A DNA stretch of 64,000 bases from Wolbachia pipientis (GCF_030373985.1 NZ_JAUCRB010000003.1:140173-204172), one strand, 5' to 3'. Shown: positions 27,529 to 37,553, counted from the stretch's first letter. The notes: generated by a model not told the origin, from the sequence alone. Translations and numbers: made by a program.

Positions 27529-30039
27529 TCATTCTTTTTTTTCAGATCCAGCACTTCCAGTAGGGTTAATAGCTTCACTGGAAGCACCTTTACCTCCGGA
27601 GCTTCCATCTGACCTAGTAGAATTCCCAGCCTCCTTAGCACCTCCAGCAGCTTTTCTAGATATAGCTTTACCAATAGCTCCAGCAATAGCTTTAGCCGCA
27701 GAAAAGGCTTTTGACATCATTTCCCCAGGTGTAGAGCCTTTACCCAATGCTGACCTGTAATTACCAGAAAGTTCTGCAGCCATTTCAGGAAGAATATGTA
27801 AAAAGTGATAAAATAGAAATAATATTAGAGCCAGTTTTAGTAATTCTCCGATGAGAGAGCTATCAAACTCCATGTATGTAAAATCGAATAGGCCGAGTAT
27901 GCTGCTCTTTTTAAAACTGTAATTTTGCATCATGCATGCAAGAGTGTCTTTATTTTCATCACATTTACCGCTTTGCAATTTAAACCACTGTTTTTTATTG
28001 CCCAATATTGTGATCTTTTCCTGTTCAAATTCTAAATTTTTAAAATAGATTTTATCACATGCTATGAACATGAATGACAAAAACGCAAAAAGTATAACCG
28101 GGTATAAGCTATAGGTGATCAACTCCTTTAGCCACCCATCAAAGTATCCTTTAGTGTGTTGGAATAGAACCATAGGGATAAACAAAGACGATAAGATGAT
28201 AACTACACTTAGAGCAACTAGAGATAAAATGAATACATAGCATATCCACAAAATAACCATCATTATCATAGTAGCCATAAATATAACAACAAGAGCTGTT
28301 AAAATTTGTCCCCCAGCGAAAATAATGCCTATTATCGAACCTGCAACTAATAAGATAGGAGCAGCACCTAGTAAAATAGCCAATATTCCTACACTTCCAG
28401 TACCAATTTTACCACCAATCCCATCTAAAGGAGCACCTAAATAAAATAGAATTCTACAATCAAGCCTATCCCAAGGTGCAAGATAGCTGTAATTTGTTGT
28501 ACCACTTTTGTAGTTATTTGCTTCATAATTACATATATTTTTACTTTCAGATGATGCCTTCAATACTATTTCTGACAAACCATTTGAAAGTTTTGTTAGT
28601 TCCCCATAATAATGAGACATGGTATTGCCAGTTGTGAAGTAAATCACTAAAGCAAATTTAATGATCAACATGTACATTTCTTGTGGACTGTGAACTCCAC
28701 CAGATATGACTTTTATGGAGAACAATATTAAAGCTAAAACTAAAACAGCAGTTATGGTATTCTTCAGCCTTTTTTGAGCTACAGATATAAAACTCTCACC
28801 ACCTGGTGCACCTTTACCTGCAACTAAATTATCTAACGATTCCTTAATGCATTGCACTATCATGGAAGTTATGGGAATAGGAGCTAATGATTTACTTCCT
28901 GCCTGATTGTAGCAAGCTTCAGAGACATACAAGTTAAAACAGCCAGCATTATCATAACCTACAAAAATTTCTCCCTTCCCTTCCCTTTCCCTTATTAGAG
29001 TTTTGTAATCTTTATTTTCATTTTCACTCTTGTTAAGAAGATACTCAAGAGTATCTTCGTCTGTGACAACAACACCATCCTTGCTTTTAAATTTCATCTT
29101 AGATCCTTCACACATAGGAGCAAGTGGGTCTGGTGGCAACTCTGTGCATCCCATATCAACCCCTTGCGGCCAAGGGGTCATTTTTATACCAAGTGTACTA
29201 ACACTGTCTAACTCCACACACAACCTGCCCATTCTTCTTACTGCTTTAAATGTTGATCCATGTATAGTATCGCTCTTTCCAGCTTTGAGAACTTTACATT
29301 CTAGATTACCATCAACTTTTGGCGACCACGGCCCATCTACATATCTAGTGTCTTTTTCTCTGACATCAAAGTCTATATTACTTTTAAAAAGGTTGCCAAA
29401 CGTTAAAGGACTTCGATGACATATCTCTATATATTCACTATACTGCACACCGTTTTTTGGCCAGTAGTAGTTCTTATATTCATTATCAAGAATACTCCAG
29501 TTGTTAGAGTCCAAAATCTCTTTTTCTGTTAGTTTTCCATCTTTTTTTGATTTTTCTTGTAATGCAGAAAAATATTTGTCTTCTGTTTGATAATTTTTAT
29601 CTGTGAGTATACTATAACCTTTGTCTTTTAATTCAAAATTTTTATATTTTCCATCATGATTGCGTGCAACTGGGTGCCTAACAAAGCTGTGTTGACAAAC
29701 AACAAGTCCTCCTATTGCTTTCCAGACACTAACGATTGCAGCTATCATTCCAACGATAATAAGAGCAGTAAACAAACCAGCAGAAGAGATGATCAAAACA
29801 ATGCCAGTAAATATTGCACCAGCAGCAATCGCTATTCCAGCAAGTGCTGCAGCTGTTTTAAATGCTCCACAATCAGGGTTAGAGGCACGGCTGAAGCTAC
29901 CACTAGAGTTAAATCTGCTAACAAATTCTGTCTTATCAGTACCACTTATTTCATCTGCAAATACTGGACATGAAAGTAAAAAATCTATATTTAGTAGGAA
30001 TATTGCAATCAGTAGCAGTGAAAGTTTAGTCTTAAACAT
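27529..30039 (-). CDS. virB6: VirB6-family T4SS protein, paralog 1 (836 aa)
   Basis: The first VirB6 after virB4. It has a conventional signal peptide (LLLIAIFLLNIDFLLSCPVFA, cleavage likely after VFA) rather than a lipobox. A hydrophobic stretch rich in A, G and I at about 60-108 gives one or two spans. A soluble region (110-410) follows, then the VirB6 core (from ITAVLVLALILFSIKVI near 425 to about 765) with very hydrophobic spans such as ILTALVVIFMATMIMMVIL. The tail (about 780-836) is alanine-, serine- and glycine-rich (NSTRSDGSSGGKGASSE). Unlike the other three, I do not see the GGY motif in its soluble region. The start overlaps the virB4 end by 8 bases. Confidence 0.9.
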   Translation of the reverse strand: MFKTKLSLLLIAIFLLNIDFLLSCPVFADEISGTDKTEFVSRFNSSGSFSRASNPDCGAFKTAAALAGIAIAAGAIFTGIVLIISSAGLFTALIIVGMIAAIVSVWKAIGGLVVCQHSFVRHPVARNHDGKYKNFELKDKGYSILTDKNYQTEDKYFSALQEKSKKDGKLTEKEILDSNNWSILDNEYKNYYWPKNGVQYSEYIEICHRSPLTFGNLFKSNIDFDVREKDTRYVDGPWSPKVDGNLECKVLKAGKSDTIHGSTFKAVRRMGRLCVELDSVSTLGIKMTPWPQGVDMGCTELPPDPLAPMCEGSKMKFKSKDGVVVTDEDTLEYLLNKSENENKDYKTLIREREGKGEIFVGYDNAGCFNLYVSEACYNQAGSKSLAPIPITSMIVQCIKESLDNLVAGKGAPGGESFISVAQKRLKNTITAVLVLALILFSIKVISGGVHSPQEMYMLIIKFALVIYFTTGNTMSHYYGELTKLSNGLSEIVLKASSESKNICNYEANNYKSGTTNYSYLAPWDRLDCRILFYLGAPLDGIGGKIGTGSVGILAILLGAAPILLVAGSIIGIIFAGGQILTALVVIFMATMIMMVILWICYVFILSLVALSVVIILSSLFIPMVLFQHTKGYFDGWLKELITYSLYPVILFAFLSFMFIACDKIYFKNLEFEQEKITILGNKKQWFKLQSGKCDENKDTLACMMQNYSFKKSSILGLFDFTYMEFDSSLIGELLKLALILFLFYHFLHILPEMAAELSGNYRSALGKGSTPGEMMSKAFSAAKAIAGAIGKAISRKAAGGAKEAGNSTRSDGSSGGKGASSEAINPTGSAGSEKKE

Positions 30040-32440
30040 TTTTTACTTTCTGATAAAATATAGGCAGCCATACTTTTGGGTCATTTCCGACCTCTTTCAG
30101 TATATCATGTAACAATAGGACACTTTCTGCACGTCCAGATAACACGTTGACTATGTCATCTAAGCCTTTTAAGTCTATTCTAGCCACCACAGCATTAACC
30201 CCTTGTTTTACCAAAAAAAACCTAGTACTTGGATCTGTGTGCTTAATTAATATGTACTCACGTTCAGTTAACATAAAAACATCCCGATAGACACTAGTAG
30301 CTTTCAGGTTTGGCAAAAAAATTTGTGTTGCTGTTTGCTGTACAAGTGTATCGCTAATAGCGCTTTTACTTGCATCTTCAACACTCTGAGTAGCAAAAAT
30401 CACAAAAGCGTTTAATTTTCTTAGCACTTTCAGCCAGTCCTTTATCTTAGGTGCAAAAATCGGGTTATCTATTAACGACCACGCCTCATCAAGAACAATA
30501 ATAGATGGAGTGCCATCAAGAGATATACTAATTCTATGAAACAAATAAATCAAGACTGGCCCAAGAGCAACTGGATCTTTGAGCAAGTTAGCCATTTCAA
30601 AGCCAAACACCCTTGCTTTTAAAAAATCTAGCAAATCTTCTTTATTGTCAAATATTGCAGCATGAGAGCCATCACCATGCCACATAGATATTGCTCCGGC
30701 TAGCGTATCAGGGCCCGCAAGTCCTAAAAATGGTACAAGGTTCCTTAAAAATCTGTCTTCTTTTCTTAACTTAAAATTTCCTTCAATTGCATCATTAATT
30801 CGCGCAATGTCTTCTGAAGTGAATTTATCGTTGTATACCGAGATTAAAGATTTTATCCACTCCATTAAAAATGTTCTATTATCAGGAGTATCATCAAGTT
30901 GTAAAGGATTAAAATTTGTTTTAGTTCTCGGTTCTATTAGAGTATAGATACCACCAAGCGCTCTTAAGAAAATCTCCGCACCGCGATCTTTATCAAAAAA
31001 GAATATTCTTGGAGAAAATTTCATTGCTTGAGCACACAAGAAATTCATTAAAACAGTTTTACCAGCACCAGTTGGACCAATTATCATAGTATGTCCAACA
31101 TCTCTTATATGAAAATTGAAGAAAAATGGAGTACCAGACGTTGTGTCAAAAACTGTAACAGCATCTCCCCAATGATTATTGAATTTATTACCAGTAGGAT
31201 AATTGTGTTGGGATGCAAAGCCAGCCAAATTAAGGCTACTTATTGTACCTTTTCTTACTATATAGTCGAAATTACCAGGAATTTGTGCCCAAAATGCTGG
31301 TTCAAGATTAACTCTCTCACGGAGAGGGTAAACACCGCAATTAGAAAGCTCTGATTCTACCAACGATAAAGCATTATCCAATAGTTTAGGGCTTTTCTCT
31401 ATACATAGGATAGTTAAATGATGTTCGCCAAATGCAATCTTACCACTCATTGCATCGTCAAGTGCATGGGAGATTTCTGCTATTTGAGAAATGGCTTTAT
31501 CTGCAGATTGTATCATCCGATTTTGCTGTATCTGCATTTTTGCAATCGCCATTTGCCTATTTGTAAATTGGAAAGACTGTGTGATGATGAACTCGTAGGG
31601 AAGTTGTAAAAAATAATCAAGCATTCCTGCAGAAGTATTATTTCCATACTCTTTGATACTAACTATTCCAGCGTATTTACTCTCATTATGAGTCACAATC
31701 TGTATCATCTTGCGACCAAAAAATAACCTATGTACTGGTAAGTATTTAGATATTTCAGTTTTTAAAGGAAAGAGCGTGTTTGTAATGAAACCACAATTTA
31801 CAATTCTAGATAGAAATTCCATTATTTCACAGAATAGGCCGTTTGGGGTTTCTTTTGCTCCGAGAATCTTAGGTGAATAATTCCTAAGGCTCGTCAACAC
31901 ACGATTTGTCGTCTCTTCTAAATCTTCATGGGTAGCGCGCATATCGCTTTCCCAAGCATGTTTTGAAGTTACATGCCCGAATTTTTTTAGTAGATATGAT
32001 AAAAATTCTACTCCTTTTGTTTCCGCCCTACGGATAATTGTAATGTATAGTTCATTAATAAATGATTGCCTTGTTGCGTGTTTTTCTTTCCATTTTAGAT
32101 TTACATGGTTAGCGAAAAAGTTTGGCAAATTTTGACTTGCAAACTCATCAGAAAAAATATTTTTCCTACGCCTAATAGTATGAAAATACAAACTAAATGC
32201 CGGAGATGAAATGCTTCTTAGCATCTGATTTCTAATGTTGTTCTGTATTACTAAGTCTTCATCATCAGCCGTTTCAAATGCAAAGCCACTTAATTTAATA
32301 AACTTAACTAACCAATTTTGTTTTGTTATTAAGGTTGTACTGTTCCAATAACAAGAATACGGTATAAACTCTGAAGCGTGAACTTCCCTGCTTAGAATAG
32401 CTTTATTCTTTGATTGAATAGCTCTAAATCTTAGCATCAC
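30032..32440 (-). CDS. virB4: Type IV secretion ATPase VirB4
   Basis: VirB4 is the conserved AAA+ ATPase that powers assembly and substrate transfer in type IV secretion. The 802 residues match the family. Walker A (IIGPTGAGKTVLMNF) lies near residue 455; Walker B (SIIVLDEAWSLI) near 648; a following ATQSVEDASKS segment near 690 is typical of the family. The N-terminal half is the CagE/TrbE/VirB4 domain that contacts VirB3 and the membrane complex. It starts 6 bases after the virB3 stop and overlaps virB6-1 by 8 bases. All known key residues that I can check are present, so the enzyme looks functional. Confidence 0.97.
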   Translation of the reverse strand: MMLRFRAIQSKNKAILSREVHASEFIPYSCYWNSTTLITKQNWLVKFIKLSGFAFETADDEDLVIQNNIRNQMLRSISSPAFSLYFHTIRRRKNIFSDEFASQNLPNFFANHVNLKWKEKHATRQSFINELYITIIRRAETKGVEFLSYLLKKFGHVTSKHAWESDMRATHEDLEETTNRVLTSLRNYSPKILGAKETPNGLFCEIMEFLSRIVNCGFITNTLFPLKTEISKYLPVHRLFFGRKMIQIVTHNESKYAGIVSIKEYGNNTSAGMLDYFLQLPYEFIITQSFQFTNRQMAIAKMQIQQNRMIQSADKAISQIAEISHALDDAMSGKIAFGEHHLTILCIEKSPKLLDNALSLVESELSNCGVYPLRERVNLEPAFWAQIPGNFDYIVRKGTISSLNLAGFASQHNYPTGNKFNNHWGDAVTVFDTTSGTPFFFNFHIRDVGHTMIIGPTGAGKTVLMNFLCAQAMKFSPRIFFFDKDRGAEIFLRALGGIYTLIEPRTKTNFNPLQLDDTPDNRTFLMEWIKSLISVYNDKFTSEDIARINDAIEGNFKLRKEDRFLRNLVPFLGLAGPDTLAGAISMWHGDGSHAAIFDNKEDLLDFLKARVFGFEMANLLKDPVALGPVLIYLFHRISISLDGTPSIIVLDEAWSLIDNPIFAPKIKDWLKVLRKLNAFVIFATQSVEDASKSAISDTLVQQTATQIFLPNLKATSVYRDVFMLTEREYILIKHTDPSTRFFLVKQGVNAVVARIDLKGLDDIVNVLSGRAESVLLLHDILKEVGNDPKVWLPIFYQKVKNV

Positions 32441-32446
32441 ATAATT

Positions 32447-32740
32447 TTAAGCAACATCATAAGAATTGGCTCCATGATAAAAAAGATTTGAACACTTGGA
32501 GCACTTTCCTAATTTTACCATAAATAATTCAATAAACAACGGTTCTTTTGCAGAAGCTATATAACCAAGTCCGTGTATCACGAATAACATCAAGAAAGTT
32601 CTAAGATCATTTGAATTAATGAAAATTAGCATGCAAATTAGAACGTTTAATATTGCAAACATATAATTTACACCAAAAAGCATTGCAGGTCTTGTAAGAC
32701 CTTTGAACAACTGATCCGTTTGTATATTACCTGTAGACAT
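32447..32740 (-). CDS. virB3: Type IV secretion protein VirB3
   Basis: VirB3 is a short inner-membrane protein that associates with VirB4 at the base of the secretion channel. The 97-residue product has two adjacent hydrophobic spans (MLFGVNYMFAILNVLICMLI and FLMLFVIHGLGYIAS), with LFKGLTRPAMLFGV before the first, which is the usual VirB3 start region. It is the first gene of the operon; AGGAAGG upstream is the likely ribosome site. The 104-base gap to the divergent lysS start must hold the operon promoter. Identification rests on size, topology and position before virB4. Confidence 0.9.
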   Translation of the reverse strand: MSTGNIQTDQLFKGLTRPAMLFGVNYMFAILNVLICMLIFINSNDLRTFLMLFVIHGLGYIASAKEPLFIELFMVKLGKCSKCSNLFYHGANSYDVA

Positions 32741-32844
32741 ATCCTTAACCTTCCTAATTGATAGCTCTACACTAATACTACATTATTAATTAAAAATCTA
32801 TTGAAATTAGTGGCACTTTAGTTAAGATAACTAATTTAACCTCA

Positions 32845-34468
32845 ATGATGACAAGCTGGCCATTTCAAGAAGCAGAAAAAATATTACAAGAATTTCCTAA
32901 TAAAACAGAGATAATATTTGAGACTGGTTATGGACCTTCAGGGTTGATGGCCATTTCAAGAAGCAGAAAAAATATTACAAGAATTTCCTAATAAAACAGA
33001 GATAATATTTGAGACTGGTTATGGACCTTCAGGGTTGCCACATATTGGTACTTTTGGGGAAGTTTTTCGTACTACTGTTGTAGCAAATGCATTGAAGAAA
33101 ATATCTCCTGGTATAAAAACTAAAATCATTGCAGTTTCCGATGATATGGATGGCCTGCGAAAAATACCAGACAATGTGCCAAATCAGGAAATGCTCAGAG
33201 AGCATTTAAACAAGCCATTAACTATAATACCCGACCCATTTGGCACTCATGAAAGCTATGGTCACCATATGAATTCACTGTTGTGTAAGTTTCTTGATTT
33301 ATTTGAGTTTGAATACGAATTTAGAAGTGCTACAGAGTGTTATAAATCTGGTATTTACGATGAAAAGCTTTTACTCTTGCTGAAAAATTACGATAAAGTG
33401 ATGGATGTAATGCTTCCATCATTCCGGGAGGAAAGACAACAGACCTATAGCCCATTCCTGCCGATATGTTCAAAAACTTCTCAAGTTTTACAAGTATCAG
33501 TAATTGAAAGGAATACAGACAAAGGAACAATCACATATAAAGACTCAAATGGAGAAAAAATAGAAGTTCCTGTGACAAAAGGCGGGTGCAAATTACAATG
33601 GAAACCGGATTGGGGAATGAGGTGGGCTGCATTTGGAGTTAATTACGAAGCTCATGGAAAAGATCTGACTCCATCTGCTGTGCTTTCAAGCCAAATATGT
33701 AAAATTCTTGGAGAAAAGCCACCGCTTTTATTTTGCTACGAGTTTTTCCTTGACAAAGAAGGAAAGAAGATATCAAAATCAAAAGGAAATGGTATTTCAA
33801 TTGAAGAGTGGCTTACTTATGCACCAATAGAAAGCTTAGCGTTGTACATTTTTCAAAGTCCCAAAAAAGCTAAACGTTTACATTTTGATGTGATACCAAA
33901 ATCAACCGATAAATATTTGGAGTTTGTTAAGCGTCATAACGAGAGTAAAGAAAAGGATATAAGTAATCCTGCATGGCATATTCACCAAAGTGATGTTCCT
34001 AATATCGAAACTTCAGGTATAAATTTCTCATTGCTTTTAAACCTAGCAGCAGCTTGTAACGCTGAAAACAGAGAGGTCCTCTGGGGCTTTATATCCACTT
34101 ATGCACCGGACGTTACACCAGAAAATAACAAGATGCTCAATAAGCTTTCAGATTTTGCAGTTAGGTATTATCACGACTTCATCAAACCAGCAAAAGCATA
34201 TAAGGCTCCAAACGAAAAAGAGAAGGAAGCTTTACTAGATTTAAAGAACACCCTGCATTCCCTATCTATCACCGCTACTGCTGAAGAGATTCAATCTCAG
34301 GTTTTTTCCATCGGAAAAAAATACAATTACAGTAACTTACGCGATTGGTTTCAGTTACTGTATGAAACGCTACTTGGCCAAAAAACCGGTCCAAGAATGG
34401 GATCTTTTGTAAAGCTTTATGGAGTAGATAATACAATTTCTCTAATAGAAAGTGCTATTGAAAAATAG
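32845..34468 (+). pseudogene. lysS: Class I lysyl-tRNA synthetase, frameshifted by a 91-bp tandem duplication
   Basis: Class I LysRS (the archaeal type, also used by many alphaproteobacteria) charges tRNA-Lys. The body from 33035 is intact: PHIGTFGEV (HIGH-like motif), GGCKLQWKPDWGMRWAAFGV and KKISKSKGNG (KMSKS-like). The native start is ATG 32845 (MMTSWPFQEAEKIL), but 91 bases are duplicated in tandem at 32857-33038. Because 91 is not a multiple of three, the frame from that ATG ends at TAA 32989-32991 after 48 codons. The continuing frame has a TGA just before copy 2 and no ATG; the nearest alternative start is TTG 33035, which would delete the first strand of the Rossmann fold. With one copy removed, a full-length gene of about 510 codons is restored. 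It is either a recent mutation or an assembly error. Confidence 0.8.
32857..33038. repeat. Perfect 91-bp tandem duplication in lysS
   Basis: The 91 bases beginning TGGCCATTTCAAG at 32857 recur from 32948 without a visible difference. The copies are identical, so the event is very recent or artificial. Confidence 0.95.
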
Positions 34469-34551
34469 TGCTGGATTATCCATATAAACATTATGTTTTA
34501 AAAACAGTGGCCATAGAAAACGTAAAAATTACTTGACAAACCTAACCGGCC

Positions 34552-34580
34552 CCTTGATCTTGGTAATCAAGGTTGTTTTT
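34552..34580 (+). terminator. Probable intrinsic terminator after lysS
   Basis: CCTTGAT, seven bases, ATCAAGG, then TTGTTTTT, 83 bases after the lysS stop. The 7-bp stem and T-rich tail are adequate. The right part overlaps the beginning of the dispersed repeat. Confidence 0.45.
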
Positions 34581-34804
34581 GACTCAAAGCTTGTTTTTGA
34601 CCTGCAGGTTCAATGACAAAATTCAGTAAAAAACTTAGGGTATTTTTTGGTGGATTACATCAAACTATTGAGGCTGCATGTCTTTTAAGTTTTTTCTACA
34701 TTCAGCCAAATTGCGCTTAAACTAAGCGTCAGCACATTATTACAGCGCCAATTTAAAGTATTAGAGGGTCAAACTCACTACCTGGGGTTTCTTTGCCTTT
34801 TTTT
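34566..34804. repeat. 224-bp dispersed repeat, copy 2
   Basis: Same orientation and nearly the same length as 9689-9926. Both copies lie in gaps just downstream of a plus-strand gene and upstream of another one. Confidence 0.8.
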
Positions 34805-35166
34805 AACTTGGTTAAAAATTTAACTAATTTTTGTCACTAGGCTTTTTGCATATTTGAGTAAAAAGTTACTACTCGATGTAATGCCAATATGTGATACTGT
34901 AACCCAGGCAAGAGGGAATAGGACCCGGCGTCATGTGCTGGGTGATATATGGAGGGACTGAGATGACATCATAGAAGCACTCGACACTTTTCTAGAAAAG
35001 ATTGCTCTCAAATCACAACGTTCATGCAATTGTTGTGTGTGCCATTTGGATGGCATAACTATGAAATTACCTTCACACTACAACGTTTGTGAGGCTCAGT
35101 GTTAAAATTTACTTTGCCTATTCAGCTAATTTTTATTACAATTACAACTAAATAATTTTAGCTTTG

Positions 35167-36510
35167 ATGAAAGCTGTATATGTATGTCAATCCTGTGGTC
35201 ATAGCACAGGCAGATGGGTTGGAAGATGTGTAGCATGTAATAATTGGGATACGATTGTTGAAGAAATGGTAGTAAAAACAGAGGCAAGAAGTACATCTGC
35301 GCCAATTTCAATAAAGGCATTATCGGGTAATGAAATCATTACCCCGGATCGTCTTCTAACAGGAATAGAGGAATTAGATAGAGTTTTTGGTGGAGGTGTT
35401 GTCCAAGGTGCAAGCATTTTAATTGGTGGCGAACCTGGAATTGGCAAATCTACTCTTTTACTTAAAATTGCAGCTAATGTTGGACAACTTTCCTCTCTTG
35501 AATGTCTTTATGTGTCTGGCGAGGAGTCTTTAGAGCAAGTGAGTCTTAGAGCAAGGCGTTTAAAAATAAATGAACCGAAAATCAAGCTTCTATCTACAGT
35601 ATCTTTAGCTAATGTAGTAACAACGATAAGAGAAAATAGAAATATAAAATTCTTAATTATTGACTCCATACAAACGATGTACGATAGCAAAATTACATCA
35701 GCACCAGGTACTGTAACTCAGGTTCGCACTTGCGCTCATGCATTGACCATTCTTGCAAAACAATATGGTATCTCCCTCTTAATAGTTAGCCATATAACTA
35801 AGGATGGGCAGATAGCAGGACCTAAAACTTTGGAGCATATGGTGGATACGGTGTTATATTTTGAAGGTGAAAATAGCAATCAATACCGCATTTTGCGCGC
35901 TATTAAAAATAGATTTGGCCCTGCAAGTGAAATTGGTGTTTTTGAGATGTCTGAAACTGGATTAGTGCCTGTTGATAATCCATCATCTTTATTTCTAGTA
36001 GGAAATGCTGATAATAGAGAAATTGTTGGTAGTGCTGTATTTGCAGGGGTTGAAGGTTCAAGACCGATTTTAATGGAAGTCCAAGCGTTGATAGCAGAAA
36101 CGAACATGGTAACTCCAAGAAGAGCAGTTGTTGGATGGGATATTAACCGATTGGCTATGATCATTGCGGTGCTCAATGCTCGTTGTAAAATGTTTTTGCA
36201 CAATAAAGAAGTGTATCTAAACATAGCGGGAGGGTTGAAAATACAGGAACCATCAGCTGATCTTGCTGTTGCTGCTTCCCTTTTTTCAAGTATAGTAAAT
36301 TTACCGCTGCCAGCTTCTTCAATAGTCTGTGGTGAAGTTGCACTTTCTGGAGAAATTAAGAACATCTCATATGCTGACTTGAGGCTTAAAGAAGCAAAAA
36401 AATTAGGATTTAAAAAAGCAATTATGCCTAAAAATGGTAATTACTCTTCTCATGATATTGAAGTAATTAAGCTTGGTCACGTAAGAGAATTAAGAGAAAT
36501 TTTTAATTAG
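35167..36510 (+). CDS. radA: DNA repair protein RadA
   Basis: RadA (Sms) is a RecA-like ATPase that helps branch migration during recombination. The 447 residues start at ATG 35167 (a TTG lies one codon before). The zinc finger is CQSCGHSTGRWVGRCVACNN; Walker A is GGEPGIGKSTLLLK; the RadA-specific KNRFG motif occurs in AIKNRFGPASEIGVFEM; and the C-terminal Lon-protease-like domain is present (LAVAASLFSSI, where the catalytic Ser is not expected). All elements are in normal order. Its 3' end overlaps the convergent ftsY gene by 8 bases. Identification is firm. Confidence 0.96.
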   Translation: MKAVYVCQSCGHSTGRWVGRCVACNNWDTIVEEMVVKTEARSTSAPISIKALSGNEIITPDRLLTGIEELDRVFGGGVVQGASILIGGEPGIGKSTLLLKIAANVGQLSSLECLYVSGEESLEQVSLRARRLKINEPKIKLLSTVSLANVVTTIRENRNIKFLIIDSIQTMYDSKITSAPGTVTQVRTCAHALTILAKQYGISLLIVSHITKDGQIAGPKTLEHMVDTVLYFEGENSNQYRILRAIKNRFGPASEIGVFEMSETGLVPVDNPSSLFLVGNADNREIVGSAVFAGVEGSRPILMEVQALIAETNMVTPRRAVVGWDINRLAMIIAVLNARCKMFLHNKEVYLNIAGGLKIQEPSADLAVAASLFSSIVNLPLPASSIVCGEVALSGEIKNISYADLRLKEAKKLGFKKAIMPKNGNYSSHDIEVIKLGHVRELREIFN

Positions 36511-37414
36511 AATTAAACAGCGCTTCAGCAAATTCTTTACTAGTAAATTCCCTCAAGTCCTCTATACTTTCACCGATTCCTATAGCATGTAACTTCACCT
36601 TATAAGTTTCTGCAAGTCCAATCACTACCCCGCCCTTAGCTGTGCCATCTAGCTTTGTTACGATTAATCCAGTAACATTGACCGTCTTACTAAATGCCTC
36701 TAATTGGCTATAAGCATTCTGGCCAGTAGTTGCATCAAGAACTAAAATAACATCATGAGGGGCAGTGTTATCCAATTTCTTTATCGTTCTATATATTTTT
36801 GATAACTCCTCCATAAGGTTCACATTATTTTGTAGCCTGCCTGCTGTATCAATTAGAACGACATCAACGTTGTCTTTTATAGCTTGACTCACAGCTCTAT
36901 ATGCCACACTTGTAGAATTGCTACAGTGCTTTCCAGTAATAATGGAACAACCAGAGCGTTCTGCCCAAATATTTAACTGTTCACTAGCAGCAGCTCTAAA
37001 TGTGTCACATGCAACAAGCATAACTGATTTTCCCGTCCCCTTATATTTATATGCAAGCTTGCCTATAGTTGTGGTTTTACCGTTACCATTTACTCCGCAT
37101 ACCATTATTATATGTGGTTTTTGGTTTAAAATTAGCGGTTGTACAACAGGGTTCAATATAGCTTCTATTTCATTCATTAACTGCTGTATGATAACGTTAT
37201 ACTCAATTTCCTTGTCAAACTTGATGCTTGCAAGCCTATCGGTAATCAACTTAGAAGTCTTATGACCGATATCCATGCTAATTAGCAACTCTTCCAGCTC
37301 ATCTAGAAGCGACGGATCTAATTTTTTTTTGCCAGAAAAAATATTCTTTACTCCATCGCTAAAGCGAGAAGAAGTTTTGAACAAGCCTTTATAAAGATTA
37401 CTAAACAAACTCAA
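36503..37414 (-). CDS. ftsY: Signal recognition particle receptor FtsY
   Basis: FtsY is the membrane-associated SRP receptor GTPase for co-translational membrane insertion. The 303 residues consist of the NG domain only; the acidic A domain of E. coli FtsY is missing, as is common in alphaproteobacteria. GTPase motifs: GVNGNGKTTTIGKLAYKYKG (G1), ACDTFRAAASEQL, VVLIDTAGRLQNN (G3), VTKLDGTAKGG (G4). The many membrane proteins here (Nuo, VirB6, Mla) would be its clients. It is divergent from iscU with a strong hairpin between them. Identification is firm. Confidence 0.96.
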   Translation of the reverse strand: MSLFSNLYKGLFKTSSRFSDGVKNIFSGKKKLDPSLLDELEELLISMDIGHKTSKLITDRLASIKFDKEIEYNVIIQQLMNEIEAILNPVVQPLILNQKPHIIMVCGVNGNGKTTTIGKLAYKYKGTGKSVMLVACDTFRAAASEQLNIWAERSGCSIITGKHCSNSTSVAYRAVSQAIKDNVDVVLIDTAGRLQNNVNLMEELSKIYRTIKKLDNTAPHDVILVLDATTGQNAYSQLEAFSKTVNVTGLIVTKLDGTAKGGVVIGLAETYKVKLHAIGIGESIEDLREFTSKEFAEALFNSN

Positions 37415-37507
37415 GCAAATACTCCTTTAAAATTACAAGCCTAATGGCAGCATAGAGACGCTGATTGTGAAGAAATACATGTATAACGTGTATTTGTAAA
37501 GTTAAAC

Positions 37508-37553
37508 ACTCGTATTACTAGTATCTGTAGAGTAAGATGCTAGTAATACGAGT
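37508..37553. promoter_or_regulatory. Long near-perfect hairpin between ftsY and iscU
   Basis: Arms ACTCGTATTACTAG (37508-37521) and CTAGTAATACGAGT (37540-37553) pair perfectly over 14 bp; the stem extends inward by five more pairs, one of them G-T, leaving an 8-base loop. It lies 94 bases before ftsY and 68 before iscU, which are divergent, so a terminator role for either is odd. It may be a regulatory structure of the isc leader or a mobile palindrome. Confidence 0.5.

Larger units (their letters stand above)
34469..35166. other. Repeat-bearing intergenic region between lysS and radA
   Basis: The region holds a likely lysS terminator, the second copy of the 224-bp dispersed repeat, and further palindrome-like fragments (for example GACCCGGCGTCATGTGCTGGGT around 34922-34943). 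No coding frame is supported. Confidence 0.5.

Noticed and set aside
29030..29419. Long plus-strand frames opposite the virB6 genes (also 31091-31354, 29656-29973)
   Set aside because: They are antisense shadows of strongly supported vir genes and have no independent family features.
32845..33060. Programmed frameshifting as explanation for lysS
   Set aside because: There is no slippery site with stimulator at the needed point, and a perfect duplication explains the break fully.
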